Positions 8,626 through 16,651 of a stretch of DNA of 46,000 nucleotides are shown one piece after another. How positions within the stretch are numbered: the stretch's first letter is position 1; each line of letters begins with the position of its first letter. The stretch is from positions 1 through 46,000 of the forward strand of contig JAGWVC010000017.1 in NCBI GenBank assembly GCA_018971065.1, read 5' to 3'. The notes under the pieces were generated by a model. That model saw nothing but the letters and a program-made list of their open reading frames with translations. It did not search any database and was not told the origin of the DNA. This DNA comes from Sphingomonadales bacterium (lineage in GTDB: Bacteria; Pseudomonadota; Alphaproteobacteria; Sphingomonadales; Sphingomonadaceae). A program made the translations under genes and the position numbers.

Positions 8626-8769
8626 CGGATGTGTTCTGAATTGGCTCAGGCCGAGGCGAGAATGGTGGGTTTCGAGAACCGGCGCGCAGCGGCCGTTGTG
8701 GCCGTGAGCACCGGAAGCGCAGAAACCTGCCGTTCGCAGCCCGGCATGGGGCAATTCAGAACACATCCG
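8626..8769 (-). ncRNA. structured rpsF leader closed by an 18-bp perfect inverted repeat
   Basis: Arms 8626-8643 (CGGATGTGTTCTGAATTG) and 8752-8769 are exact reverse complements and enclose 108 nt. Inside lie smaller hairpins, for example CGGCC/GGCCG around GTTGT (8690-8704). The near arm ends 20 bases upstream of the rpsF ATG. In the transcript this would be a long closing helix around a branched loop, suited to autoregulation by S6:S18. No direct repeat flanks the arms, so insertion-element ancestry is not shown but not excluded. Confidence 0.5.
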
Positions 8770-8858
8770 TAACCGATCGCTGGCTGATCCGCACCATTGC
8801 GGGGCCCCTCCGGCTTTCTTCGGGTTTCCCTGGCCGAATCCGGCTGGAGAAGTGGGGG

Positions 8859-8886
8859 CGCTTAGCGGGTTTTGCGCGGAACGCAA
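8859..8886 (-). promoter_or_regulatory. possible promoter of the rpsF operon
   Basis: Minus-strand TTGCGT (8886-8881) and TAAGCG (8864-8859) are 16 bases apart in the only free space upstream of the leader, directly after the stop of the GGDEF-EAL gene. The form TTG...GCTAAGCGCC matches a promoter style repeated in this window (lepA). Both boxes deviate from the E. coli consensus, so this is tentative. Confidence 0.35.
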
Positions 8887-8890
8887 GCGT

Positions 8891-11110
8891 TCACGCGGCT
8901 TCTTCCTCGGGAAAGGCGCGGGCGTGGCCGCCTTCGGTGGCGCGCACTTCCATGTAGCGCGGGCGGCTGGCGGGGGCGGTGCGGGCGGCCATCGGGTACT
9001 TGCCCGGCGGCAGGGCTTCCAGCGGCATGCCGGCGGCGGCGAGCGCGTAGGGCGAGACGCGGTGGCGGGTACACAGGCCGCCGGCGCCGTCGCTGACCAG
9101 CGGCGACTCGAATTCGACCGCGAACACGGCTTCGTGCGCGCGCATCACCTCGCTGATGACGAGCTGGCCGCCGCCGAGATCGAGCATCAACTGATCGCCG
9201 ACCGCAACGCCGAGCAGGCCTTCGACGCGTGCGCCGGTGCGCGACAGGTCGCGCATCACCGCCTCGTAGTAGTGGTCCTGGTGAATCACGCCGACGCGCA
9301 GGAACACGCTGCGGCGTTCCGGGCGGTGGCGGCTGGGGCCGTCGGGGACAATGCGGAATTCGCCGCTCGCCATGCGCTCGGCAATGGCGTCGAGCGTCAT
9401 CGGCTTCGCGTAGATATAGCCCTGGATATAGCGGGCGCCGTGGGCGCAGACGACTTCGAGCTGGTCGAACGCCTCGACGCCCTCGACCGTGACTTCCATA
9501 CCCAGCGCTTCGGACAGGCCGATGATGGCGGCGATGATCTTGGTGGAGTTGTTGTCCTCCAGAGTGCAGCAATCGACGAAGCTGCGATCGACCTTGATGC
9601 GGTCGAACGGGGCGGAGCGCAGGTAGCTCAAGGATGAGTAGCCGGTGCCGAAATCGTCGAGCGCGAGGCGGACGCCGGCCTGCTTGAGCAGGGCCAGGCT
9701 TTGCGACGTGGCTTCGCTGTCGCCGAGAAAGACGCTTTCGGTGAGTTCGAGTTCGAGGCGGCCGGGGGCAAGGCCGGTGTCGGTGAGCGCGTCGATCACG
9801 GTCTGGGTGAAGTTGGGGTTGGCGAACTGGACGGCGGAGACGTTGACCGCGACCCCGACCGACAGCGGCCAGCCGGCGGCATCGCGGCAGGCACGGCGCA
9901 ATGCCCAGTGGCCAAGCTCGTTGATGAGGTTCGATTCCTCGGCGATGGGGATGAAGGTGCCGGGGCCGATGGGGCCGCGCTCGGGGTGATCCCAGCGCAT
10001 CAGCGCCTCGAACCCGACGACGGTGTTGTCGGCAACGCGGACGACCGGCTGGTAATGCAGCGCAAGCTGGTCCTGCGCCAGCGCCGCGCGCAGGTCTTCC
10101 AGCAGCAGGCGGCGAACTTCGGCCTCGTCGCGCAGGTCGGCGGAGAAGTAGCGGTATTGCCCGCGCCCGCCGTTCTTGGCGGCATAAAGCGCGAGGTCGG
10201 CGTTGCGGACGATGTCCTCGCGGGTGATGCCGTCGTAGGGGGCGACGGCGATGCCGACCGAAACCCCGATGACCGCGCGCTTGCCGTCGATGGTGTAGGG
10301 CTGCGAGACAAGCTGGATGATCTTGCTGGCCAGTTCGCCCAGTCGGGCACGGTCGTCGAGATCGGGAAGCAGGACCTGGAACTCGTCGCCGCCGAGCCGG
10401 CCGACCTCGTTGCGCTGGCCGGTCACCTGCTGGATGCGGCGCGATACCTGGCGCAGCAGTTCGTCGCCGGCCGGGTGGCCCATCGTGTCGTTGACGTGCT
10501 TGAAGCGATCGAGGTCGAGCAGGAACACCGCGCAGGATCGGCCCGCCGCCTTGAACGCGGTGAGCATGGCATCCAGCCGGCGGTTCATGCGGTGGCGGTT
10601 GGCAAGCCCGGTGAGCGCGTCGAACTCCGCCGCGCGGGCATCCTCGCAACTGCGACGGTATTCGTCGGTGATGTCCTTGGCGCTGCCGCGATAGCCGATG
10701 AAGCGGCCTTCCGCATCGTGCTTGGGATTGGCGGAGATGGCCCACCATGCCGGGGTAGCGCCCGATTGGCCAAACAGCGGCCTGACCACGAGTTCGGCCA
10801 GGCGCTTGCCCGCGCCGAGCTGGAACGACAGCGGGCGATCGGCCTTTTCGCCGGGATTGTCGCTGTCGGTCTCGAACAGCGAGACCAGCGGCTGGCCGAT
10901 CAGGTCATCGGGCACGCGGCCCAGCCGGGCGGCGGCGCTGGCGGACATGTAGCTGAGGCGGCCATCGGCGTCGGAGGCCCAGAGCCAGGCGATGCCGGAC
11001 AGCTCGAAATCCTCAAGCAGTTCCAGCCGGCGCGCGGTATCGGCGGCGGCGACGGGCGTGCCGACTGGCTCGCGCGGGGGTTTGCCCCTGAAGATGCTTC
11101 GCACTGCCAT
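8891..11110 (-). CDS. PAS-GGDEF-EAL-PilZ cyclic-di-GMP turnover protein
   Basis: 739 residues, no membrane segment, so cytoplasmic. The order is PAS (about 28-150), GGDEF (about 165-320; intact RLGGDEF), EAL (about 335-580; FEALMRW, VNVSAVQF, LELTESVF, DDFGTGYSSL, IKVDRSF all present) and a C-terminal PilZ-like domain (about 600-690; ERRSVFLRVG and DLSRTGA). Both the diguanylate cyclase and phosphodiesterase sites look complete, so it may make and break c-di-GMP while PilZ senses it. The inhibitory RxxD five residues before GGDEF is missing (RNEV), so product inhibition is unlikely. The protein closely resembles the one at 18161-20869, which adds a membrane sensor. It is a single-gene unit. 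Confidence 0.95.
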   Translation of the reverse strand: MAVRSIFRGKPPREPVGTPVAAADTARRLELLEDFELSGIAWLWASDADGRLSYMSASAAARLGRVPDDLIGQPLVSLFETDSDNPGEKADRPLSFQLGAGKRLAELVVRPLFGQSGATPAWWAISANPKHDAEGRFIGYRGSAKDITDEYRRSCEDARAAEFDALTGLANRHRMNRRLDAMLTAFKAAGRSCAVFLLDLDRFKHVNDTMGHPAGDELLRQVSRRIQQVTGQRNEVGRLGGDEFQVLLPDLDDRARLGELASKIIQLVSQPYTIDGKRAVIGVSVGIAVAPYDGITREDIVRNADLALYAAKNGGRGQYRYFSADLRDEAEVRRLLLEDLRAALAQDQLALHYQPVVRVADNTVVGFEALMRWDHPERGPIGPGTFIPIAEESNLINELGHWALRRACRDAAGWPLSVGVAVNVSAVQFANPNFTQTVIDALTDTGLAPGRLELELTESVFLGDSEATSQSLALLKQAGVRLALDDFGTGYSSLSYLRSAPFDRIKVDRSFVDCCTLEDNNSTKIIAAIIGLSEALGMEVTVEGVEAFDQLEVVCAHGARYIQGYIYAKPMTLDAIAERMASGEFRIVPDGPSRHRPERRSVFLRVGVIHQDHYYEAVMRDLSRTGARVEGLLGVAVGDQLMLDLGGGQLVISEVMRAHEAVFAVEFESPLVSDGAGGLCTRHRVSPYALAAAGMPLEALPPGKYPMAARTAPASRPRYMEVRATEGGHARAFPEEEAA

Positions 11111-11209
11111 TGCCGATGCGGCTGCCGTTTCCTGTCAAGATCGCACGTTTGACTCAGCGAGGATACGACCCTGAGGATTAAGCATTGGTAAGGACAGCGC
11201 GCCGCGCGA

Positions 11210-12628
11210 TCATTGGCCGGGCAGGCTGTCCAGCAGCTCGTGCGCGAACCGGGTGAGGGTATCGTCGCGGGCGCCCATCACCACGATGCGGTCGCCGGGG
11301 CGGGCGATGGCGGCGATGTGGGCGGCGCAGTCGTCGCGGCTGGCAATATGCAGAGCGGTGCCGCCTGCCTGGTTGATCAGGCGAACGATGCGCTCCGAGC
11401 CTTCCGAGCGATCGACAGTGCCGCCGAAGTAGACCGGATCGCACAGGATGATCGGATCGGCGGCGTCCAGCCTCGCGGCGAAGGTCTGGGCGAGTTCGGC
11501 CCCCATCTGGCGCAGCGGGCCGTAGCCGTGGGGCTGGAAGAAGGCGATGACGCGGCCGGGATGCGCCTTCAGCGTGGCGAGGGTGGCGGCGACCTTGTCG
11601 GGGTTGTGGCCGAAATCGTCGATGACGGTGATCCCGGACGGGCTGGTGCCGATGATGTCGAACCGGCGGGCAAGGCCGGCGTAGCTGGCCAGCGCCGCGA
11701 CCGCCTGGCCGACGCCGAGGCCGGTGGCGTGAGTGGCGGCGATGGCGGCCAGCGCGTTCGCCAGGTTGTGGCGGCCGGGGACCGGCAGGCGCAGTTCGTG
11801 CGTGGGGCCGAGGCGGCGTTCGATGACCGTGGCGCTGATGCCGGTGGGGGTTTCGACGATGCTGCCGGGAACGACGCCGATGTCCGCCTGCGGGTGATCG
11901 ATCGCGAACGTGATGGCGATGCGGGCGCGGGGCAGCAGCGCGGCGGCTTCGGGATCGTCGAGGTTGACGATCCCGACGTGGCTGCGGGCAAGGAAATCGC
12001 CGAAGAGCTGGCGCAGTTCGTCCAGCGATTTGTGATCGAGGGTGACGTTGCCGAGCACCGCGACAGTGGGTTCATAAAGCGCGATCGAGCCGTCGGACTC
12101 ATCGACTTCGCTGACGAACACATCCGCGCGGCCGACGCGGGCGCTGGCGAAGGGGGCGTTCGGCGCCACGAAATTCTTCATCACCGCGCCGTTCATGATC
12201 GTGGGGTCCTCACCGGCCTGGGTGAGTATCCAGCCGGTCATCCCGGTCATCGTCGATTTGCCGCTGGTGCCGCCCAGCGCGATGCGGGTGCTGGCGGCGT
12301 TGAACAGCACGGCGAGCAGTTCTGCGCGGCTCATGCGCGGGCAGGCGAGGGCGCGGGCGCGGATGATCTCGGGCACGGTATCCTCGATCGCGGCGGAGGC
12401 GACGAGGGTCTGGCGGGCGCTGGTGATGCCCGAGCCGTCCTGCGGGTGCAGCCGGAAGCCCAGCGATTCGAGCCAGGCGAACTTCTCGGGGGTGCGGCCC
12501 TGGTCGCGGCTGCGGTCCGAGCCGGCGACATCGGCGCCGAGGCCCTTGAGGATCAGCGCCAGCGGCAGCATCCCCGAGCCGCCGATGCCGCAGAAGAACC
12601 AGGGGTGCGCGGTGAGGTTGGTGGTCAT
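11210..12628 (-). CDS. Mur ligase family protein, MurC/Mpl-like, probably murein tripeptide recycling ligase
   Basis: 472 residues. The N-terminal Rossmann part has the UDP-MurNAc-binding FFCGIGGSGMLPLA. The ATP P-loop near residue 119 is GTSGKST where MurC and Mpl normally have GTHGKT. The central domain shows SEVDESDGS and NVTLDHKSLDE, and the C-terminal domain has RRFDIIG and DDFGHNPDKV. Layout and length fit MurC or Mpl, which join L-Ala or the recycled tripeptide to UDP-MurNAc. I favour Mpl because the divergent neighbour is an LD-carboxypeptidase that makes the tripeptide Mpl uses, and because essential murC normally sits in the division/cell-wall cluster. The ATG at 12628 is chosen by homology; the frame remains open far upstream through the neighbour in antisense. 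Confidence 0.8.
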   Translation of the reverse strand: MTTNLTAHPWFFCGIGGSGMLPLALILKGLGADVAGSDRSRDQGRTPEKFAWLESLGFRLHPQDGSGITSARQTLVASAAIEDTVPEIIRARALACPRMSRAELLAVLFNAASTRIALGGTSGKSTMTGMTGWILTQAGEDPTIMNGAVMKNFVAPNAPFASARVGRADVFVSEVDESDGSIALYEPTVAVLGNVTLDHKSLDELRQLFGDFLARSHVGIVNLDDPEAAALLPRARIAITFAIDHPQADIGVVPGSIVETPTGISATVIERRLGPTHELRLPVPGRHNLANALAAIAATHATGLGVGQAVAALASYAGLARRFDIIGTSPSGITVIDDFGHNPDKVAATLATLKAHPGRVIAFFQPHGYGPLRQMGAELAQTFAARLDAADPIILCDPVYFGGTVDRSEGSERIVRLINQAGGTALHIASRDDCAAHIAAIARPGDRIVVMGARDDTLTRFAHELLDSLPGQ

Positions 12629-12669
12629 GCCGGTGGGGTTACGCAGTGTGCGCGGACAGGACAAGGCGG

Positions 12670-12703
12670 TTGTGCTTTGCTGCTGGGGCTTTAGGCTTCC
12701 GGC
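12670..12703 (+). promoter_or_regulatory. promoter placing the transcript start on the ldcA start codon
   Basis: TTGTGC (12670-12675), 16 bases, then TAGGCT (12692-12697). The expected start, seven bases on, is the A of the ldcA ATG at 12704. There is no Shine-Dalgarno sequence in front of the gene (GGCTTCCGGC), so a leaderless mRNA is likely. Confidence 0.4.
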
Positions 12704-13531
12704 ATGATCCGAATTGCCATCTGCGCACCCGCGACGCCGATCACGCCCGAGGATATGGCCCACGCCGAGGCGGTGGCGGCAGCGTTTCCGGGCGTGGAAC
12801 TGCATTTCCATCCGCAGTGCCTTGTCGAAGACGGGCATTTTGCCGGCAGCGATGCGGTGCGGCTGGTGGCGTTTCTGGAATGCGCGAACGATGCGGCGTT
12901 CGATGCGGTGTGGTTTGCGCGCGGGGGCTACGGCTCGAACCGGATCGCCGAAGCCGCGATGGCGGGGCTGGGGGCGGCGGCTGGAGTCAAGACGTACCTC
13001 GGCTATTCGGACATGGGCTATCTGCTGGGCGGGTTGTACCGCGCCGGCATCGGCAGGCCGGTGCATGGGCCGATGGTGGCCGACGGGCGCCGCGCAGGCG
13101 GTGAAGAGGCCTTGCGGCGGGCGCTGGGGTTCCTGAGCGGCGCGCGCGACGGGCTGGAAAGATCGCTGGCGGCGGAGGAGGCCCCGGTGGCAGCATTCAA
13201 CCTGATGACGCTGGCGATGCTGTGCGGCACGCCGCTGATGCCGAACCTGACCGGCCATGTGGTGATGGTGGAGGAGGTTTCGGAATACCTTTACGCCGTG
13301 GACCGGCTGTTCTTTCATGCGACGGCGCACCTGACAGGGATTGCCGGGCTGCGGCTGGGGCGGGTCGATGCGCTGGAGAACGACCGCCCGTTTGGCACGG
13401 ATGCCGGGGCGATTGCGCGCGACTGGTGCGGGCGGCACGGCATTGCGTTCCTGGGCGCGGCGGATATCGGCCATGACGCGGCGAACAGGATCGTGCCGTT
13501 CGGTCTTGTAACCGCGCCGTCACAGGCCTAG
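12704..13531 (+). CDS. ldcA: LD-carboxypeptidase (peptidase S66), muropeptide recycling
   Basis: 275 residues, slightly short for LdcA (about 300). The S66 catalytic elements are present: RGGYGSNRI near residue 75, nucleophile Ser102 in YLGYSDMGYLL, Glu190 in VVMVEEVSEYLYAVDR, and His257 in IGHDAANRIVPFG. The enzyme removes the terminal D-Ala from murein tetrapeptides in the cytoplasm, giving tripeptides for recycling. It has no signal peptide, as expected. It is divergent from the Mpl-like ligase with 75 bp between starts, so both could be controlled together. fabD starts 37 bp downstream. Confidence 0.88.
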   Translation: MIRIAICAPATPITPEDMAHAEAVAAAFPGVELHFHPQCLVEDGHFAGSDAVRLVAFLECANDAAFDAVWFARGGYGSNRIAEAAMAGLGAAAGVKTYLGYSDMGYLLGGLYRAGIGRPVHGPMVADGRRAGGEEALRRALGFLSGARDGLERSLAAEEAPVAAFNLMTLAMLCGTPLMPNLTGHVVMVEEVSEYLYAVDRLFFHATAHLTGIAGLRLGRVDALENDRPFGTDAGAIARDWCGRHGIAFLGAADIGHDAANRIVPFGLVTAPSQA

Positions 13532-13568
13532 GGCGCGCGCCCAATATCCATTATTTGGGGCGCGGCCA

Positions 13569-14507
13569 ATGCGTGCATTCGTTTTTCCGGGACAGGGCAG
13601 CCAGAAGGTGGGCATGGGCGTCGAGCTGGCCGAGGCCAGCGCCGTGGCGCGCGAGGTGTTCGAGGAAGTGGACGACGCGCTGGGGCAGAAGCTGTTCCAG
13701 ATCATGAAGGACGGCCCGGAAGACGTTCTGACCCTGACCGAAAATGCCCAACCGGCGATCATGGCCAATGCCATCGCGACGCTGCGGGTGCTGGAGAAGG
13801 AAGGCGGCATCGCGCTGGCCGATAAGGCCGATTTCGTGGCCGGGCATTCGTTGGGTGAATATACGGCGCTGTGCGCGGCCGGGGCGTTCAGCCTTGCCGA
13901 TACAGCGCGGCTGCTGAAGCTGCGCGGGCAATCGATGCAGGCGGCGGTGCCTGTGGGCGTTGGCGCGATGGCGGCGCTGCTGGGCGCGGACATCGACAAG
14001 GCGACGGCGCTGGCCGAGGCGGCCGCACAAGGTGAAGTCTGCACCGTGGCGAACGACAATGATCCGGGGCAGGTGGTGCTGTCGGGCCACCTCGGCGCGA
14101 TCGAGCGGGCGTGCGAGCTGGTCAAGGAATTCGGCATCAAGCGGGGCATGAAGCTGCCGGTGTCGGCGCCGTTCCACTGCCCGCTGATGCAGCCCGCTGC
14201 CGATGCGATGGCCAAGGCGCTGGCGGCGACGAAACCCGGCGCGCTGCGGGTGGCGCTGTTCGCCAACGTGACTGCGGGCGTGGTGAGCGACCCTGAAGAG
14301 GTGCGGCGGCTGCTGGTGGAGCAGGTTACCGGCCGGGTACGCTGGCGCGAGAGCGCCATCGCGATGCGCGATGCCGGGGTGGAGCGGTTCGTCGAGCTGG
14401 GCGGCAAGGTGCTGGGGCCGATGATCACGCGCAGCGCCGGGGGCGACGTGGGCGTGACCTCGGTGATTTCGATGGCCGATATCGAGGCGCTGCTGGCGGC
14501 GATCTGA
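13569..14507 (+). CDS. fabD: malonyl-CoA:ACP transacylase
   Basis: 312 residues, the usual FabD length. The opening FVFPGQGSQKVGMG, the nucleophile Ser94 in GHSLGEY, the Arg in LKLRGQSMQ and the catalytic His in SAPFHCPLM are all present. It transfers malonyl groups from CoA to acyl carrier protein for fatty acid synthesis. fabG follows 62 bp downstream, an operon-like arrangement. The GGGG just upstream of the start sits in an imperfect inverted repeat (13537-13565). Confidence 0.97.
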   Translation: MRAFVFPGQGSQKVGMGVELAEASAVAREVFEEVDDALGQKLFQIMKDGPEDVLTLTENAQPAIMANAIATLRVLEKEGGIALADKADFVAGHSLGEYTALCAAGAFSLADTARLLKLRGQSMQAAVPVGVGAMAALLGADIDKATALAEAAAQGEVCTVANDNDPGQVVLSGHLGAIERACELVKEFGIKRGMKLPVSAPFHCPLMQPAADAMAKALAATKPGALRVALFANVTAGVVSDPEEVRRLLVEQVTGRVRWRESAIAMRDAGVERFVELGGKVLGPMITRSAGGDVGVTSVISMADIEALLAAI

Positions 14508-14569
14508 GGAACGCGCTTGCGGGGCGCCCGGCGCGGCCGCAAGGTGACGGCAAGAGCAGGAGACTACGC

Positions 14570-15331
14570 ATGGAACACCGCCTTTTCGACCTTACCGGCA
14601 TGACCGCGCTGGTGACCGGCTCCAGCGGCGGCATTGGTTCCGCCATTGCCCATGCGCTGGCCCGGCAGGGGGCGCGGTTGGCGCTGTCGGGATCGAACCC
14701 GGCGAAGCTGCGGGCGTTCCGCGAGGAACTGAACGACACGTATGGCCATGATCATGTCGAGATCACCTGCGACCTGTCCAATGCCGAGCAGGTCGAGCAT
14801 CTGGTGCCGGCGGCGGTGGATACGCTGGGCAAGCTCGACATCCTGGTGAACAACGCCGGGATCACCCGCGACAACCTGACGATGCGGATGAAAGACGAGG
14901 AATGGGATGCGGTGATCCGCATCAACCTGGAGGCGGCGTTCCGGCTGATGCGCGCCGCGTGCCGGCCGATGATGAAGGCGAAGTTTGGCCGCATCGTCAC
15001 CATCACCAGCGTGGTGGGCGCGCAGGGCAACCCCGGGCAGGTGAACTATGCCGCGGCCAAGGGCGGGCTGACGGCGATGAGCAAGAGCCTGGGGCAGGAG
15101 CTGGCCAGCCGCAACATCACCGTGAACTGCGTGGCGCCGGGGTTCATCCGCACCGCGATGACCGACGTGCTGCCCGATGCCCAGAAGGAGGCGCTGAACG
15201 CGCGCATTCCGATGGGGCGGATGGGCGAGGGCGAGGAGATCGGCGCGGCGGTGGCCTACCTTGCCAGCAAGGAGGCGGGCTATGTCACCGGCCAGACTTT
15301 GCATGTCAACGGCGGTATGTTGATGGTGTGA
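14570..15331 (+). CDS. fabG: 3-oxoacyl-ACP reductase
   Basis: 253 residues. TGSSGGIG at residues 17-24, NNAG at 94-97, catalytic Ser147, Tyr160 and Lys164 (NYAAAK), and the FabG-type end GYVTGQTLHVNGGMLMV. It reduces 3-oxoacyl-ACP with NADPH. The location behind fabD sets it apart from the window's other SDRs, which are catabolic by context. AGGAG lies seven to twelve bases before ATG. Confidence 0.96.
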   Translation: MEHRLFDLTGMTALVTGSSGGIGSAIAHALARQGARLALSGSNPAKLRAFREELNDTYGHDHVEITCDLSNAEQVEHLVPAAVDTLGKLDILVNNAGITRDNLTMRMKDEEWDAVIRINLEAAFRLMRAACRPMMKAKFGRIVTITSVVGAQGNPGQVNYAAAKGGLTAMSKSLGQELASRNITVNCVAPGFIRTAMTDVLPDAQKEALNARIPMGRMGEGEEIGAAVAYLASKEAGYVTGQTLHVNGGMLMV

Positions 15332-15434
15332 TGCCCGGGTTTATCCCCAGAAACGGGGTGCGGCGGGCAGGTTGCGCTTGCCGCGCGGGCGCGGCCCGTT
15401 AAGAAAGGAAGTCCGCAATTTTCCGGCGCGTGGG

Positions 15435-15454
15435 CGATTCCGCCAGTGGAATCG
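15435..15454. promoter_or_regulatory. inverted repeat upstream of dnaN
   Basis: CGATTCC, six bases, GGAATCG: a seven-pair hairpin or operator-like element 32 bp before the dnaN ATG, in the 155-bp gap after fabG. The same gap holds TTATCCCCA (15341-15349), one base from a DnaA box. Confidence 0.35.
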
Positions 15455-15486
15455 TGGCCGCAGTGCCGAGGGGGAACGGGACGACA

Positions 15487-16605
15487 ATGAAGGCCACCAT
15501 CGAACGCGCGACGTTGCTCAAGTGCCTGTCGCACGTCCAGTCCGTCGTCGAACGGCGCAACACCATTCCCATCCTGTCGAACGTGCTGATCGAGGCGTCG
15601 GGCGACGGTTCGGTGCGGATCATGGCGACCGACCTTGACCTGCAGGTGGTGGAAACGCTGGGCGCGGTGTCGGTGGAAGTGCCAGGGGCGATCACGGTTT
15701 CGGCGCACCTGTTGTTCGACATTGCCCGCAAGCTGCCCGACGGCTCGCAGGTCAGCCTGGAAACCGCCGAGAACCGCATGGCGGTGAAGGCCGGGCGCAG
15801 CCGGTTTTCGCTGCCCACGCTGCCGCGCGATGATTTCCCGATGATCGTCGAGGGTGATCTGCCCACCAGCTTCGAACTGCCGGCCGCCACGCTGGGGCAG
15901 ATGATCGACCGCACGCGGTTCGCGATTTCCACCGAAGAGACGCGCTATTACCTGAACGGTATCTTCCTGCATGTTACCGATGACGAACTGAAGGCGGCTG
16001 CCACCGACGGCCACCGCCTGGCGCGCTATACGCTGGCCAAGCCCGATGGCGCGGAGGGGATGCCCGACGTGATCGTGCCGCGCAAATGCGTGGCCGAACT
16101 GCGCAAGCTGCTGGAAGAGGCCGGCGATACCCCGGTGCTGATCGACCTTTCGGCCTCGAAGATCCGCTTCACGCTGGGCGGCGGCAAGGGCGTGGTGCTG
16201 ACCAGCAAGCTGATCGACGGCACGTTCCCCGACTACAACCGCGTGATCCCGACCGGGAACGACAAGCTGCTGCGGCTGGACCCGGGCAGCTTTTACGAGG
16301 GCGTCGATCGCGTGGCGACGATCGCCACCGAGAAGACCCGCGCGGTGAAGATGGCGCTGGACAAGGATCGCGTCACGCTGTCGGTCACCTCGCCCGATAA
16401 CGGCACCGCTGCGGAAGAACTGCCGGCGGAATACAGCTCGGACGGGTTCGAGATCGGCTTCAACGCCAATTATCTCAAGGACATCCTCGGCCAGATCGAT
16501 GGCGATTCAGTGGAACTGCACCTGGCCGACGCCGGTGCGCCGACGCTGATCCGCAAAGATGGGAATAGTCCGGCGTTGTATGTGCTGATGCCGATGCGCG
16601 TCTAG
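15487..16605 (+). CDS. dnaN: DNA polymerase III beta subunit (sliding clamp)
   Basis: 372 residues, three repeated clamp domains. MKATIERATLLKCLSHVQSVVERRNTIPILSNVL at the start and the C-terminal LYVLMPMRV are typical; the latter forms part of the cleft that binds polymerase and loader subunits. The ATG at 15487 is preferred over an open frame reaching back to 15430, because the family starts there. The site GGGGGAACGGGAC precedes it. It is not next to dnaA here. It converges with the FprA-type reductase. Confidence 0.97.
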   Translation: MKATIERATLLKCLSHVQSVVERRNTIPILSNVLIEASGDGSVRIMATDLDLQVVETLGAVSVEVPGAITVSAHLLFDIARKLPDGSQVSLETAENRMAVKAGRSRFSLPTLPRDDFPMIVEGDLPTSFELPAATLGQMIDRTRFAISTEETRYYLNGIFLHVTDDELKAAATDGHRLARYTLAKPDGAEGMPDVIVPRKCVAELRKLLEEAGDTPVLIDLSASKIRFTLGGGKGVVLTSKLIDGTFPDYNRVIPTGNDKLLRLDPGSFYEGVDRVATIATEKTRAVKMALDKDRVTLSVTSPDNGTAAEELPAEYSSDGFEIGFNANYLKDILGQIDGDSVELHLADAGAPTLIRKDGNSPALYVLMPMRV

Positions 16606-16651
16606 GGTTTGCGCGTATTTGCCCCATGCCGGGCTGCGTAACCGGGCTTGA

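Noticed and set aside
8626..8769. Reading the leader inverted repeat as a proven MITE
   Set aside because: The flanks (TCACT and TAACC) show no target-site duplication and no second copy is in the window.
8617..8886. 89-codon frame through the rpsF leader
   Set aside because: No ribosome site or family resemblance, and it spans the inverted repeat; better explained as structured leader RNA.
15341..15349. TTATCCCCA, DnaA-box-like, upstream of dnaN
   Set aside because: A single site with one mismatch; no cluster or AT-rich unwinding region, so no origin is claimed.
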